Source: a virus
DNA: 47,602 nucleotides
IMG/VR virus record: IMGVR_UViG_3300003885_000007
Location: 1-47,602 of that record
Reading direction: 5' to 3' (one strand)
The notes beneath the pieces were generated by a model that had not been told where the DNA came from, made no database searches, and saw only the letters and a program-made list of their open reading frames with translations. Positions within the stretch are counted from its first letter, which is position 1; each line of letters starts with the position of its first letter. Below are positions 6,074 to 13,802 of this stretch, in pieces. The position numbers were made by a program, and so were the translations under genes.

Positions 6074-6976
6074 ATGAAAAAGATATTAGGTAATGTTTTT
6101 GGGCACTCTCCTGATGTGGCTACACGAAAGCTATCTAAGGATATAGCTAATCATAGCTTTATAGGCATAGAAATAGAGGTAGAAAATGCTAAGGCAATGC
6201 TTAAGCTTCTGCCTAATTATTGGTGGAAGCAGGTCGCTGAGCATTCTGTAAGAAATGACGGTATAGAGATAGTAACCGCTCCTATTAAGGGAGAAGACAT
6301 CTTTTCTGCATTAGATTCTTTTGAGGTTATGCATAAGCTATCCCCTAAATTGCAAACATCTGCAAGGACTGGTGTGCATATACACATAGACTTTAGGGAC
6401 AATACATTAGAAGAATTAAAGAGATTTGTATCCTTATACACTATCTTTGAGAAAGTGCTGTTTAGTGTCTGTGGTGCTGGGCGGGAAAATAATCCATACT
6501 GTGTCCCTATATCTAGTGGCAACTATGTGCATAGCGCCCTACTTGCCTTAAACTCTGATAGTGAATTAATAAACTTTATGATATATATTAATAAATATTA
6601 TGCACTAAACTTACGTCCTCTAGCAACGCAGGGCTCTATAGAGTTTAGAGCTATGGAAGGGACTTTAGACACTAAAAGAATACTAGAACTTATAAATATG
6701 CTATTATCTATTAAGACTTATGCGGAGAAGTCTGAGGAAGGGACTAAACAATTAGTAGATAACGTATGTATTGATACTAGGGCCTATTACTATGAAGTAT
6801 TAGGGCAATCCTGCCCTGAATTTACAGCTATACAAGGAGCTAACATGCTAGAAAACTCTAGACATTTACAACACGCTAATAATTCAAAGAGTACCAAGGG
6901 CCCCCGTCCTCCGAAGCCTAGGAGATATTTTGCGTCCCCGGAAAATCCCGTTTTTATTGGTGAGGGTGCTTCGTAA
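6074..6976 (+). CDS. Putative amidoligase (Amidoligase_2 family)
   Basis: 300 aa. The GS-like fold is indicated by FIGIEIEVEN near residue 29, SVRNDGIEIVTAPI near 59, TGVHIHIDFRD near 100 and LRPLATQGSIEFRAMEGT near 182. These carry the metal-binding Glu and His residues and a substrate Arg. The tail after residue 265 is Pro/Lys/Arg-rich and probably disordered. It should catalyse ATP-dependent amide formation, perhaps a second step after the type 2 enzyme. The stop overlaps the glutamine amidotransferase start by one base. Confidence 0.88.
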   Translation: MKKILGNVFGHSPDVATRKLSKDIANHSFIGIEIEVENAKAMLKLLPNYWWKQVAEHSVRNDGIEIVTAPIKGEDIFSALDSFEVMHKLSPKLQTSARTGVHIHIDFRDNTLEELKRFVSLYTIFEKVLFSVCGAGRENNPYCVPISSGNYVHSALLALNSDSELINFMIYINKYYALNLRPLATQGSIEFRAMEGTLDTKRILELINMLLSIKTYAEKSEEGTKQLVDNVCIDTRAYYYEVLGQSCPEFTAIQGANMLENSRHLQHANNSKSTKGPRPPKPRRYFASPENPVFIGEGAS

Positions 6977-8289
6977 TGTGTGGATTATTTGGATATATCA
7001 CTCCTTCTCCTAAAGTAGAGACCTCTAAATTTAAGTCATTCTTTAATCAGGCTCTGATTGTAGATTCATTACGAGGGGAAGATAGTACTGGGGTTTTACT
7101 AGTCAATGAAGACGACTCTGTATTTTCATATAAGAAAGCATTAGCTGGATATGATTTTAAATGGCTAAGTAAGTACTGTACTACCTTATTTAAAGCTTCT
7201 CCAAGAGTAGCTATGGGGCACAATAGATGGGCATCTATGGGAGCAGTCACACATGCAACTGCTCACCCATTTAAGTATGGGCATATCAATCTATCCCATA
7301 ATGGTACATTAAGCAATCACAGAATGTTAGATAAAGAAAACAACTCTAAAACAGATAGTGACTTTTTAGCCTACAGTTTTTCTACTATAGGGGTTCTAGA
7401 GACACTTAAAGTTATACGAGGCTCTTTTGCAATTACATGGGTAGATACTGATCTGGGCACATTTAATATAGTTAGAAATAGTGAAAGAGAGCTATACACC
7501 TGTAAGACAACTAACCATAGCTTATTGTACGCCTCAGAGAAAGGTTTATTAAGTTGGATTACTGAGAGAAATAAAATTACAGTAACTGCCCCAGAACTCT
7601 TACCTGAAAAAGAGTGGCATCAAATTAATATTAAAACAGGTGCCATTGACGTAATAAAAGTGGAATTTATTGCTCCGTATTCATCTAACCAATCATATGG
7701 GGGATATGGATATAATGACTATAGTAAAGGAAATAAAAACTACAAAGTAAATACAAAGCTAAGTAGTTCTGGAAAAGCCTTAGAAAGGATTGGCATTGAA
7801 GTAGACGAGACTATCTATATTAATTATGATAAAAAAATAATTAACAATGCCAGTATGTTTAGTTTATGTGAGTGGTACTCTCCTCCTAAAGATATTATAA
7901 TATTAATAAAGGACTATGTGACTAAGAAGGATTATATAAGAGAGAATGCTAATGAAATGTTCTCGGCCACAGTTGTTGGATGTAGTCATAGACAAGACAG
8001 CAAAGACTACCATGTATACGTAAAGGACATACAAGCAAACGTAATAATGGACGACGTAAGCACAGGCAAAGATTTACCTATATATATAGGCCCTAATGAT
8101 GTACCCATCTCTAGACTTGAGTGGGAGATTATGACTAGGCATGGGTGCGACGTATGTACAGCCTCAATTGATATAGAGCTAGATAAGGAAATTAAATGGA
8201 CACGTAGCATGACTCCTGTATGCAGTGAATGTGTTAATGAGTATAATAAGAGCCCAGATACACACGTACTTAGGGGGATGCTTCTGTAA
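6976..8289 (+). CDS. Class II glutamine amidotransferase
   Basis: 437 aa. The Ntn-type N-terminus has Cys2 directly after Met (MCGLFGYI). RGEDSTG lies at 33-39, GHNRWAS at 81-87 and SHNGT at 107-111, as in GATase2 domains of PurF and AsnB type. It should release ammonia from glutamine for a linked amidation. No synthetase domain of the AsnB type follows. The C-terminal half is unrecognised and ends with two Cys pairs (CDVC and CSEC), probably a zinc site. The ammonia acceptor is presumably made by the neighbouring amidoligases or ATP-grasp enzyme. Overlaps the next start by one base. Confidence 0.9.
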   Translation: MCGLFGYITPSPKVETSKFKSFFNQALIVDSLRGEDSTGVLLVNEDDSVFSYKKALAGYDFKWLSKYCTTLFKASPRVAMGHNRWASMGAVTHATAHPFKYGHINLSHNGTLSNHRMLDKENNSKTDSDFLAYSFSTIGVLETLKVIRGSFAITWVDTDLGTFNIVRNSERELYTCKTTNHSLLYASEKGLLSWITERNKITVTAPELLPEKEWHQINIKTGAIDVIKVEFIAPYSSNQSYGGYGYNDYSKGNKNYKVNTKLSSSGKALERIGIEVDETIYINYDKKIINNASMFSLCEWYSPPKDIIILIKDYVTKKDYIRENANEMFSATVVGCSHRQDSKDYHVYVKDIQANVIMDDVSTGKDLPIYIGPNDVPISRLEWEIMTRHGCDVCTASIDIELDKEIKWTRSMTPVCSECVNEYNKSPDTHVLRGMLL

Positions 8290-8555
8290 TGTCCGCTAAG
8301 GTAGTTTGTATAGTAAAAGATAGTTTAATATATAATAAGGAGGAGCCTTTAGAAGTAGTCTATAGGGAGATATTTAAAGAACTTATAGCTCTTTGCTCTT
8401 TATATAAAATTTATATGGACGTTAGTGATGTAGGTAATATTAAAATTTATGGAACAACTGCATCTTTTAGGAGGCGAGTTAAGCGCTTATATCCCGGAAT
8501 ACAGCCAGTACGTACTGGCAAAACAATCTCTCTAGGAGAATTTTTATGCGAATAG
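8289..8555 (+). CDS. Hypothetical protein, 88 aa
   Basis: Small alpha/beta protein ending in GKTISLGEFLCE, unrecognised. It is coupled on both sides: one base overlap upstream and 10 bases with the ATP-grasp gene. Confidence 0.6.
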   Translation: MSAKVVCIVKDSLIYNKEEPLEVVYREIFKELIALCSLYKIYMDVSDVGNIKIYGTTASFRRRVKRLYPGIQPVRTGKTISLGEFLCE

Positions 8556-9346
8556 TATTATATCCCTATAAAATAGGAAGCGCTTCATGCAGAGCGCTAC
8601 AAAGCAAGTTAACCGAGCACGTAGACACTTTACGCGTATTTCCAGACAAGGCGTATACCTCTAAAAAAGGTGATATCGTAGTAAACTGGGGAACATCGTC
8701 ACCACCTACTTGGAAAGTTCCAGCAAATATGCTTAATTCCTTAAAAGCAGTTAAGTATGCTACAAATAAGATAAGAACTTTTGATAAGCTACTGCAGTCA
8801 AATTCTGAGTTTTTTGGCCCTAGAATACCTGAGCACACGACTAGTCCTACTCTAGTACGTGCATGGCTAGATCATGGTTGCGCAGTAGTAGTGAGACACG
8901 CATTAGAGGGACACTCGGGGAAAGGTATAGAGATGCTGCTTCCAGAAGGAGATGGAGATATTCCTAACGCACCTCTATACACTAAGTACTCCAAAAAGGC
9001 GAGGGAATTTAGAGTACATGTCTTTAAGGGGAGGGCTACTTTAATACAAGAAAAGAAGTTACCGAGAGGCGTAGACAAAGAGCAAACTAATTATGCAGTC
9101 AGAACACACGCAACTGGTTGGATATTTGCAACAAAGAATTTAGAGAAGATTGATAAGTCAGTTAGTGTGCTAGCGATAGAGGCAGTAGCTGCTTTAGGTC
9201 TTGATTTTGGTTCCGTTGATGTACTATGGAATAACCATTACTCTAGAGCATCTCTACTTGAAGTGAACACAGCGTGTGGGCTAGAGGGCATAACCTTAGA
9301 TACATACACACAGGAGATACTTAAGTATGTTAACTCTAGTAAATAA
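8546..9346 (+). CDS. ATP-grasp family ligase
   Basis: 266 aa. The phage ATP-grasp pattern is visible: INWGT-like VVNWGTS near residue 47, ATNKIRTFDKL near 73, then VVVRHALEGHSGKGIEM near 112 as the glycine-rich ATP loop. KAREFRVHVFKGR follows near 149, and LDFGSVDVLW plus SLLEVNTACGLEG near the end supply the metal-binding Asp, Glu and Asn. It should activate a carboxylate as acyl phosphate and join it to an amine. The AGGAG upstream supports the start. It belongs with the amidoligases in the phage peptide-modification system. Confidence 0.88.
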   Translation: MRIVLYPYKIGSASCRALQSKLTEHVDTLRVFPDKAYTSKKGDIVVNWGTSSPPTWKVPANMLNSLKAVKYATNKIRTFDKLLQSNSEFFGPRIPEHTTSPTLVRAWLDHGCAVVVRHALEGHSGKGIEMLLPEGDGDIPNAPLYTKYSKKAREFRVHVFKGRATLIQEKKLPRGVDKEQTNYAVRTHATGWIFATKNLEKIDKSVSVLAIEAVAALGLDFGSVDVLWNNHYSRASLLEVNTACGLEGITLDTYTQEILKYVNSSK

Positions 9347-9773
9347 GAATGCTGCAGGTGAAATTGAAGAAGTCAATCTTAATGGAGTAATAGATAGGAT
9401 TAGGGGATTCTGTGGTGGATGTATACTACATAGCTGGTCACTTACCGGAGGTAGCTCCGACTTATCTGTGGAGACTAAAAATGTGTTTGCTAAACAGGTT
9501 ACAGATTATTTGCTAAGTGAGTCAGACATTGACGTAAGAGGAGGGTTAGAAAACGAAGAACAACTGACCCGCGGCACAGTGATTGCAACTGATGCTATAC
9601 ACGGAGAAGTAGATAACCCAGCAGCATTTACGCTATGGTATGTAATGACACATGACCATAGATGGTGCCTGTCCCCAGTCTCCACTAACTGGAAATCAGA
9701 CAATGAGGTCATAACTGGTATTTTATTATCTGAGTATGATGAAGAGCGTACAACCTATTTTAACAATCTTTAG
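9327..9773 (+). CDS. Hypothetical protein, 148 aa
   Basis: Unrecognised acidic protein with several Cys and His residues (FCGGCILHSW and MTHDHRWCLSP). It overlaps the ATP-grasp gene by 20 bases and is followed at short distance by the GGCT-like gene. It is probably part of the same pathway by position. Confidence 0.6.
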   Translation: MLTLVNKNAAGEIEEVNLNGVIDRIRGFCGGCILHSWSLTGGSSDLSVETKNVFAKQVTDYLLSESDIDVRGGLENEEQLTRGTVIATDAIHGEVDNPAAFTLWYVMTHDHRWCLSPVSTNWKSDNEVITGILLSEYDEERTTYFNNL

Positions 9774-9784
9774 GAGTATTTGTA

Positions 9785-10123
9785 ATGTTAGTATTTGTTT
9801 ATGGAACACTTAAGAAAGGTCATGGTAATCACAGGTTATTAACTAATGCTAAGTTTATTAAGACAGCAGAAACTATGCCTAAATATACTATGTTTGATAC
9901 CGGGGGGTTTCCTGCTGTAATTCCTGTAGGTAACACCTCTATTAAGGGAGAGATATATGAAGTTACTCAGGATGAGGCTAGGTCTTTAGATAGTCTGGAA
10001 GGCTATCCGTCTATGTACGATAGAGAAGAGACGCCATTACTAGGAGAGGAGATGACTCCTTGGATGTATTTATGGCAATACTCCACTAATCGCATGCCTA
10101 TTAAGGAGAATGGAGTATGGTAA
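9785..10123 (+). CDS. Gamma-glutamylcyclotransferase-like (AIG2/GGCT) protein
   Basis: 112 aa, the normal length for the family. VYGTLKKG at residues 5-12 is the signature substrate loop. SIKGEIYEV supplies the probable catalytic Glu, and LDSLEGYPSMYDR is the conserved C-terminal half. Such enzymes split gamma-glutamyl amide links with release of 5-oxoproline. In the operon it may remove or edit isopeptide links made by the amidoligases. AGGAG precedes the start. Confidence 0.88.
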   Translation: MLVFVYGTLKKGHGNHRLLTNAKFIKTAETMPKYTMFDTGGFPAVIPVGNTSIKGEIYEVTQDEARSLDSLEGYPSMYDREETPLLGEEMTPWMYLWQYSTNRMPIKENGVW

Positions 10124-10470
10124 CTGATGAGTATGTTGCTAAAAAGTATTTAAATATTCTCTACAGAGCTCAGAAAAAGAAATTAGATTTTGACTTGTCT
10201 TTAATAGATATACGCAGACTTCTAAACAAGAAATACTGCTCCTTTTCTGGAATACTCTTAGTACTCCCCGAAAAGCACTTATCTGCTAAGGATATTGTCC
10301 CAGACGATTATCCTACTATTGACCGTATAGACAACTCTTTAGGATATATAAAAGGGAATGTATGTACTGTCTGTTCAAGGGTTAATAAACAAAAAGGCAA
10401 CCTAACTACTAAGGAAATAACTAATATGTATAAAGCTATTCAGGGAATGAACAATACCAAACACACTTAG
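10117..10470 (+). CDS. HNH-like endonuclease or HNH-fold phage protein
   Basis: 117 aa. The block YPTIDRIDNSLGYIKGNV followed by CTVCSRVNKQKGNL matches the pattern of phage HNH proteins in which a conserved Asp/Arg-Ile-Asp, Asn and a Cys/Asn pair form the site. An upstream Cys (KKYCSFSG) may complete a zinc site. It could be a free-standing homing endonuclease at the end of the operon. The classical HH pair is not evident, so activity is uncertain. Confidence 0.65.
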   Translation: MVTDEYVAKKYLNILYRAQKKKLDFDLSLIDIRRLLNKKYCSFSGILLVLPEKHLSAKDIVPDDYPTIDRIDNSLGYIKGNVCTVCSRVNKQKGNLTTKEITNMYKAIQGMNNTKHT

Positions 10471-10477
10471 AAATAAA

Positions 10478-10507
10478 TTGAACTTTCATTGTTTTCAGAT
10501 GTCTAAT
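10478..10507 (+). promoter_or_regulatory. Operon promoter A (TTGAAC-N18-TCTAAT)
   Basis: TTGAAC at 10478-10483 and TCTAAT at 10502-10507. Both boxes, their 18-base spacing and the flanks recur on the minus strand at 45850-45821, so this is a duplicated promoter. It should start transcription near 10514 and drive the replication operon. Confidence 0.7.
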
Positions 10508-10517
10508 GATTAAAACA

Positions 10518-10553
10518 ATTAGTTTCTAACTAATCGTGAATCCCTAGATTCAC
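10518..10553 (+). promoter_or_regulatory. Twin-hairpin 5' leader A
   Basis: Hairpin 1 is ATTAGTT-TCT-AACTAAT (10518-10534). Hairpin 2 is GTGAATC-CCTA-GATTCAC (10536-10553). They begin only a few bases after the predicted transcription start. The same pair is found downstream of promoter B, with compensatory changes in stem 2. A role in antitermination, 5' protection or processing is possible. Confidence 0.65.
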
Positions 10554-10602
10554 TTAACTTAATCTACTTAATCCCTCATTAGAGGGAGGAGATATATTTA
10601 TA

Positions 10603-10767
10603 ATGAATAATAAAGCAAGTACTAAGATAGGTACATGTATATGTACTCATAAACAGCAAGACAAACTACACGGCAAATTTCGCCGTGTTATGAATAAAAC
10701 AAAGAAACTTTCTGGAACAGAGTATCTATATAGATGCACTGTATGTGCTGCTGGAGTAGTACTCTAA
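10603..10767 (+). CDS. Small zinc-ribbon-like protein, 54 aa
   Basis: Two Cys motifs, CICTHKQQDKLHG at residues 12-24 and YRCTVCAAG at 43-51, probably bind one zinc ion. Similar small proteins are common in phages next to replication genes; their function is unknown. GGGAGGAG precedes the start. The stop overlaps the next ATG (TAATG). Confidence 0.7.
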   Translation: MNNKASTKIGTCICTHKQQDKLHGKFRRVMNKTKKLSGTEYLYRCTVCAAGVVL

Positions 10768-10970
10768 TGAGTATCTGTATAGATTGTGGAAGTGATGCAG
10801 GAGATGCTGGAACCCAGCATTGTGCATGTGAAAACGACCAGCAAATACCTGGCCGTACTACTGAATTAGACTTTAATGATCTAAACGTAGACGTTACTAC
10901 AGGTACCTTTGAGTCTGACTTAACTGACTCTTTAGATAGTAAGAACTCACCAGACTGGGACAGTGAGTAA
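10767..10970 (+). CDS. Small acidic protein with N-terminal Cys motif, 67 aa
   Basis: Begins MSICIDCGSDAGDAGTQHC, a possible CxxC...CxC zinc site. It is then strongly acidic, ending DSLDSKNSPDWDSE. The upstream frame is open further, but the ATG overlapping the previous stop is the natural start. Function unknown; the position next to primase suggests a replication accessory role. Confidence 0.6.
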   Translation: MSICIDCGSDAGDAGTQHCACENDQQIPGRTTELDFNDLNVDVTTGTFESDLTDSLDSKNSPDWDSE

Positions 10971-11802
10971 TCTAACAGGCTCAGAGAAGAGGACAATTAC
11001 AGCTGCTGTAGAGAGTCTGGGAATAGACCAGACTAACACTGTGTACTGTCCTTGCTGTGTTACCGACTGGAAAGAGCAAGGCAAGCCCTCTATGTGGAAA
11101 CCTTCGCGTAGTATGTCGGTAACTAAAGATCGTATTATGCTGAAGTATCATTGCTTCAGAGCAACCTGCAGTAGAGGCAGCGGTATCCTGATACATAATA
11201 GTATTGAGCTCCCTAGAACAACAAAGAAGTTTATTCCTACTAAATATGAGTACCGTCTAAGGAACTTATCCAAAAAGGAACTGTCTTATCTACAGGAGAA
11301 TTACTTTATATCAGCTGAACAAGTTTCCCAGCACGGTATAATGTTTAATAAAGATAAGCAGATGTATGTATTCCCTATCAAGGATATTAGGGGATATACG
11401 ATAGGATATGTAGACAGGGATTATACTGGAACTAAAAAGTTAAAAGCTATTAGTTCTTGGTTTAATGAGTCTCCTAAGCTACACTTTGTAGTTAGCCATG
11501 AAAGTACTATAGGAGGAGTATTAATAGTAGAGGACATACCCTCTGCTATTAGAGCAGGGAAACACATGACGACAGCGGCACTGATGGGGAGTAACATCAG
11601 TGCTGACCAAGCACAGCACCTAGCAGCATTATTTAGGAACGTGGTACTTGCTTTAGATGAGGATGCCTTCGCTAAAGCAGTGCTCTTGAGGAGCAAATAC
11701 AGCTACTACTTTGATAGCTTTACTTTATTAAGACTGACTAAGGATATAAAGAATATGAACCCACAAGAACTCGAAGAACTTTTTAGAAAAGTACGATGCT
11801 AG
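10963..11802 (+). CDS. DNA primase (zinc-finger plus TOPRIM)
   Basis: 279 aa. A zinc finger with CPCC and CFRATC near residues 27-67 resembles the template-recognition domain of T7 gp4. A TOPRIM domain follows: VLIVEDIPSAIRAG carries the catalytic Glu and VVLALDEDA the DxD-like acid pair. No helicase domain follows; the helicase is a separate gene at 15.2 kb, unlike the fused T7 enzyme. It should make RNA primers on the lagging strand. Confidence 0.88.
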   Translation: MSNLTGSEKRTITAAVESLGIDQTNTVYCPCCVTDWKEQGKPSMWKPSRSMSVTKDRIMLKYHCFRATCSRGSGILIHNSIELPRTTKKFIPTKYEYRLRNLSKKELSYLQENYFISAEQVSQHGIMFNKDKQMYVFPIKDIRGYTIGYVDRDYTGTKKLKAISSWFNESPKLHFVVSHESTIGGVLIVEDIPSAIRAGKHMTTAALMGSNISADQAQHLAALFRNVVLALDEDAFAKAVLLRSKYSYYFDSFTLLRLTKDIKNMNPQELEELFRKVRC

Positions 11803-11977
11803 TACAAGAACTGGGCTAAAGGGGGTGGTAGGTCTGAGGGTACTTGGGCCGCCTCTTAAGCGGCACTTCACCTACTCCACTAGGTAAGGAAGTGCGGATT
11901 GCAGAGAGTGTCGCTGCATATGCTGGTACGGCAGGTGGGTAGGCCAGCACTAATTAATTACTTAAAAGGAAAATAAT
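11803..11977 (+). other. Structured intergenic region, possible RNA element
   Basis: No credible gene is found here. The RNA strand can form GCCGC-CTCTTAA-GCGGC (11848-11864). It can also form a long hairpin in which GCACTTC at 11863-11869 pairs GAAGTGC at 11889-11895 and ACCTA pairs TAGGT inside it. GCTGG and CCAGC pair further down. The first two stems share bases 11863-11864 and so compete. No tRNA T-loop is present. The density of stems is unlike the other short gaps of this operon. Confidence 0.45.
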
Positions 11978-12201
11978 ATGTTTGGTATATTTGATGCAGT
12001 AATAGACACAGCTGAAAAACTTATAGAAGATCCTGTAGGAGAATCTATACGTATGGCAGTACAGCCTGTAGTCGATGTATGCGACGTAGTTGATGGATTA
12101 TCAGAGGGGAGCTAAGGCAGAGTGCTGCTCTACGTTTAGGAACAGATGTTGTCGCAGGTATGCTCGTATCTGAGCTAGTTACGTGGTATAATACCCAGTA
12201 G
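11978..12201 (+). pseudogene. Small gene read in two frames (-1 frameshift near 12106)
   Basis: An ATG with AAAAGGAAAA before it opens MFGIFDAVIDTAEKLIED and runs to a stop at 12113-12115 (45 aa). In the -1 frame, entered at the AGGGGAG run just before that stop, the sequence continues as ELRQSAALRLGTDVVAGMLV and ends WYNTQ at 12201. The two halves read like one amphipathic helical protein of about 74 aa. It may be a programmed -1 frameshift, a real mutation, or one missing G in the run. Confidence 0.55.
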
Positions 12202-12210
12202 GAGCCTATA

Positions 12211-12420
12211 ATGAGAGCTTATGGAAGTATCCGTGTACTAGATAGAGAGTTTCCAGACAAGGCAGACATAACCAATCTGGGACTACCTCCCACTAAGTAC
12301 CTAGAAAAAAGAAAGTCTACTACAAAGAGGAGAACTAGACGTTACTGGAAAAAGAGACACAGACAAAGAGTTGCATTAATATTACACATCTCACCAACAA
12401 CTTACGAGAGGCAGTTATGA
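12211..12420 (+). CDS. Small basic protein, 69 aa
   Basis: Begins MRAYGSIRVLDREFPDK and has a very basic centre (KRKSTTKRRTRRYWKKRHRQ) that would bind nucleic acid. TAGGAG lies upstream. The stop overlaps the RNA ligase start by 4 bases, so it may be a partner of that enzyme. Family not recognised. Confidence 0.65.
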   Translation: MRAYGSIRVLDREFPDKADITNLGLPPTKYLEKRKSTTKRRTRRYWKKRHRQRVALILHISPTTYERQL

Positions 12421-13328
12421 TACACGCATTTCCTAAAATATTCACACTAGGACAAGACTATATAGCAGACATCTTTAACGAAGATGTTGAGATTACTGAG
12501 AAGATAGACGGGTCTCAGTTTGTATTTGGAAAGCTTAACAACACCCTAGTTATGCGATCTAAAGGAGTGGTAATTGAAGACTACTATACGCGCTCAGACA
12601 ACGATTTATTTTATCCAGTAATACAGTGGGTGATCTCTATTCAAGACGATATTCCTGACAATACCTACTTCTACGGGGAAACTCTTAAGACCCCTAAGCA
12701 TAATACTTTAACCTATGGAAGGGTGCCCAGCAATCACTTTATGTTATTTGCTATAGCAACAGCAGCAGGTACATTCGTACAAGAACATTCGTCCCTTGCT
12801 GAACAAGCAAACATTTTAGGATGTGAAGTAGTTCCTTTGTTGTATAAAGGGAAGATCAAGGGATTAGCAGATATAGAAAAATTCATCGACATCCCCTCTG
12901 CTTTAGGAAATACTAATGCTGAAGGGATAGTATGCAAGAACTACTCCCGCCCGTTCTTACTAGGAGGGCAGCCAATACCTTTAATGGCAGGTAAGTATGT
13001 TACTGAGAAGTTTAAAGAAGTACATAGAACTAGTTGGGGAAAGGAAAATACCTCAGCAGGTAAGTGGGGTATATTTAAACAGCAGTTTAGATCTGTGGCT
13101 AGATGGGATAAAGCTATTCAGCACTTGCGAGACAACGGCGAACTAGAAAATTCTCCTAGGGACATAGGAAAATTAATTAATGCCATTAAGGTAGACATTG
13201 CTGAGGAAGAACAAGATACTATCAAGAACTTTCTATGGAACCATTATGGGCAAGAAGCTGTGCGCACCTCTACAGCAGGTTTTCCAGAGTATTATAAAAA
13301 GAAACTACTAGAGAATTCTTTTGAATAA
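12417..13328 (+). CDS. RNA ligase (Rnl2-like nucleotidyltransferase)
   Basis: 303 aa. The nucleotidyltransferase motifs are in order: KIDGS with the adenylated Lys29, FYGE near residue 89, EGIVCKNY near 168 and a motif V-like KYVTEKFKE near 194. A helical C-terminal domain follows, as in phage RNA ligases. It should seal RNA ends with ATP. The neighbouring P-loop kinase and phosphoesterase suggest RNA repair after host tRNA cleavage. Confidence 0.88.
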   Translation: MIHAFPKIFTLGQDYIADIFNEDVEITEKIDGSQFVFGKLNNTLVMRSKGVVIEDYYTRSDNDLFYPVIQWVISIQDDIPDNTYFYGETLKTPKHNTLTYGRVPSNHFMLFAIATAAGTFVQEHSSLAEQANILGCEVVPLLYKGKIKGLADIEKFIDIPSALGNTNAEGIVCKNYSRPFLLGGQPIPLMAGKYVTEKFKEVHRTSWGKENTSAGKWGIFKQQFRSVARWDKAIQHLRDNGELENSPRDIGKLINAIKVDIAEEEQDTIKNFLWNHYGQEAVRTSTAGFPEYYKKKLLENSFE

Positions 13329-13419
13329 TATTAACGCAGTGTTTCTGGCTACAGTAATAATTACTATTTTAATTATCTTTATTGGTGCCCTTATAGAGAA
13401 CATGCCATGTGTAAATTAG
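13321..13419 (+). CDS. Possible tiny membrane peptide, TTG start, 32 aa
   Basis: A frame from TTG at 13321 encodes a single hydrophobic helix (VFLATVIITILIIFIGALI) and overlaps the genes on both sides. The Shine-Dalgarno is weak. The frame fills the only gap between ligase and kinase, which favours a real gene, but the evidence is modest. Confidence 0.35.
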   Translation: MNNINAVFLATVIITILIIFIGALIENMPCVN

Positions 13420-13802
13420 TTATTATTAGAGGAATTCCCGGAACAGGAAAGAGTACACTAGCTACAACTAAGTTTAAGGAGTACGAGCACGTTGAAGCAG
13501 ATATGTTCTTTGTCGATAAAGAAGGGAATTATAATTGGGATAGCAATAGGATACGAAAAGCACACAGATGGTGCATTAGTAGAGTAGAATATCTCTTATC
13601 TCTTGGGAAGAAAGTAGTAGTTAGTAATACCTTTATCCGTCTTAAATCTATGCAGCCATATATAGCCCTTGGATATAGTTACAAAATCATTGAGGCTAAA
13701 GGGAACTATAAAGATGTGCATAATGTGCCTAAACACACTCTGGACTCTATGAGGAGTGCCTTTGAGCCACTAGTAGGAGAGAATAATGATCATGGCACCT
13801 AA
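13407..13802 (+). CDS. P-loop nucleotide kinase (polynucleotide kinase-like)
   Basis: 131 aa. Walker A is GIPGTGKST at residues 9-17. EADMFF and a basic lid region (NRIRKAHRWC) follow, as in AAA_33-type kinases related to the T4 Pnk kinase domain. No phosphatase domain is fused. It could phosphorylate RNA 5' ends for the adjacent ligase; a nucleotide kinase role is an alternative. Confidence 0.8.
   Translation: MCKLVIIRGIPGTGKSTLATTKFKEYEHVEADMFFVDKEGNYNWDSNRIRKAHRWCISRVEYLLSLGKKVVVSNTFIRLKSMQPYIALGYSYKIIEAKGNYKDVHNVPKHTLDSMRSAFEPLVGENNDHGT

Noticed and set aside
11841-11870. A tRNA-Lys based on the loop CTCTTAA in GCCGC-CTCTTAA-GCGGC
   Set aside because: There is no matching acceptor, no TTCGA-type T arm and no CCA end around it, so only the single hairpin can be supported.
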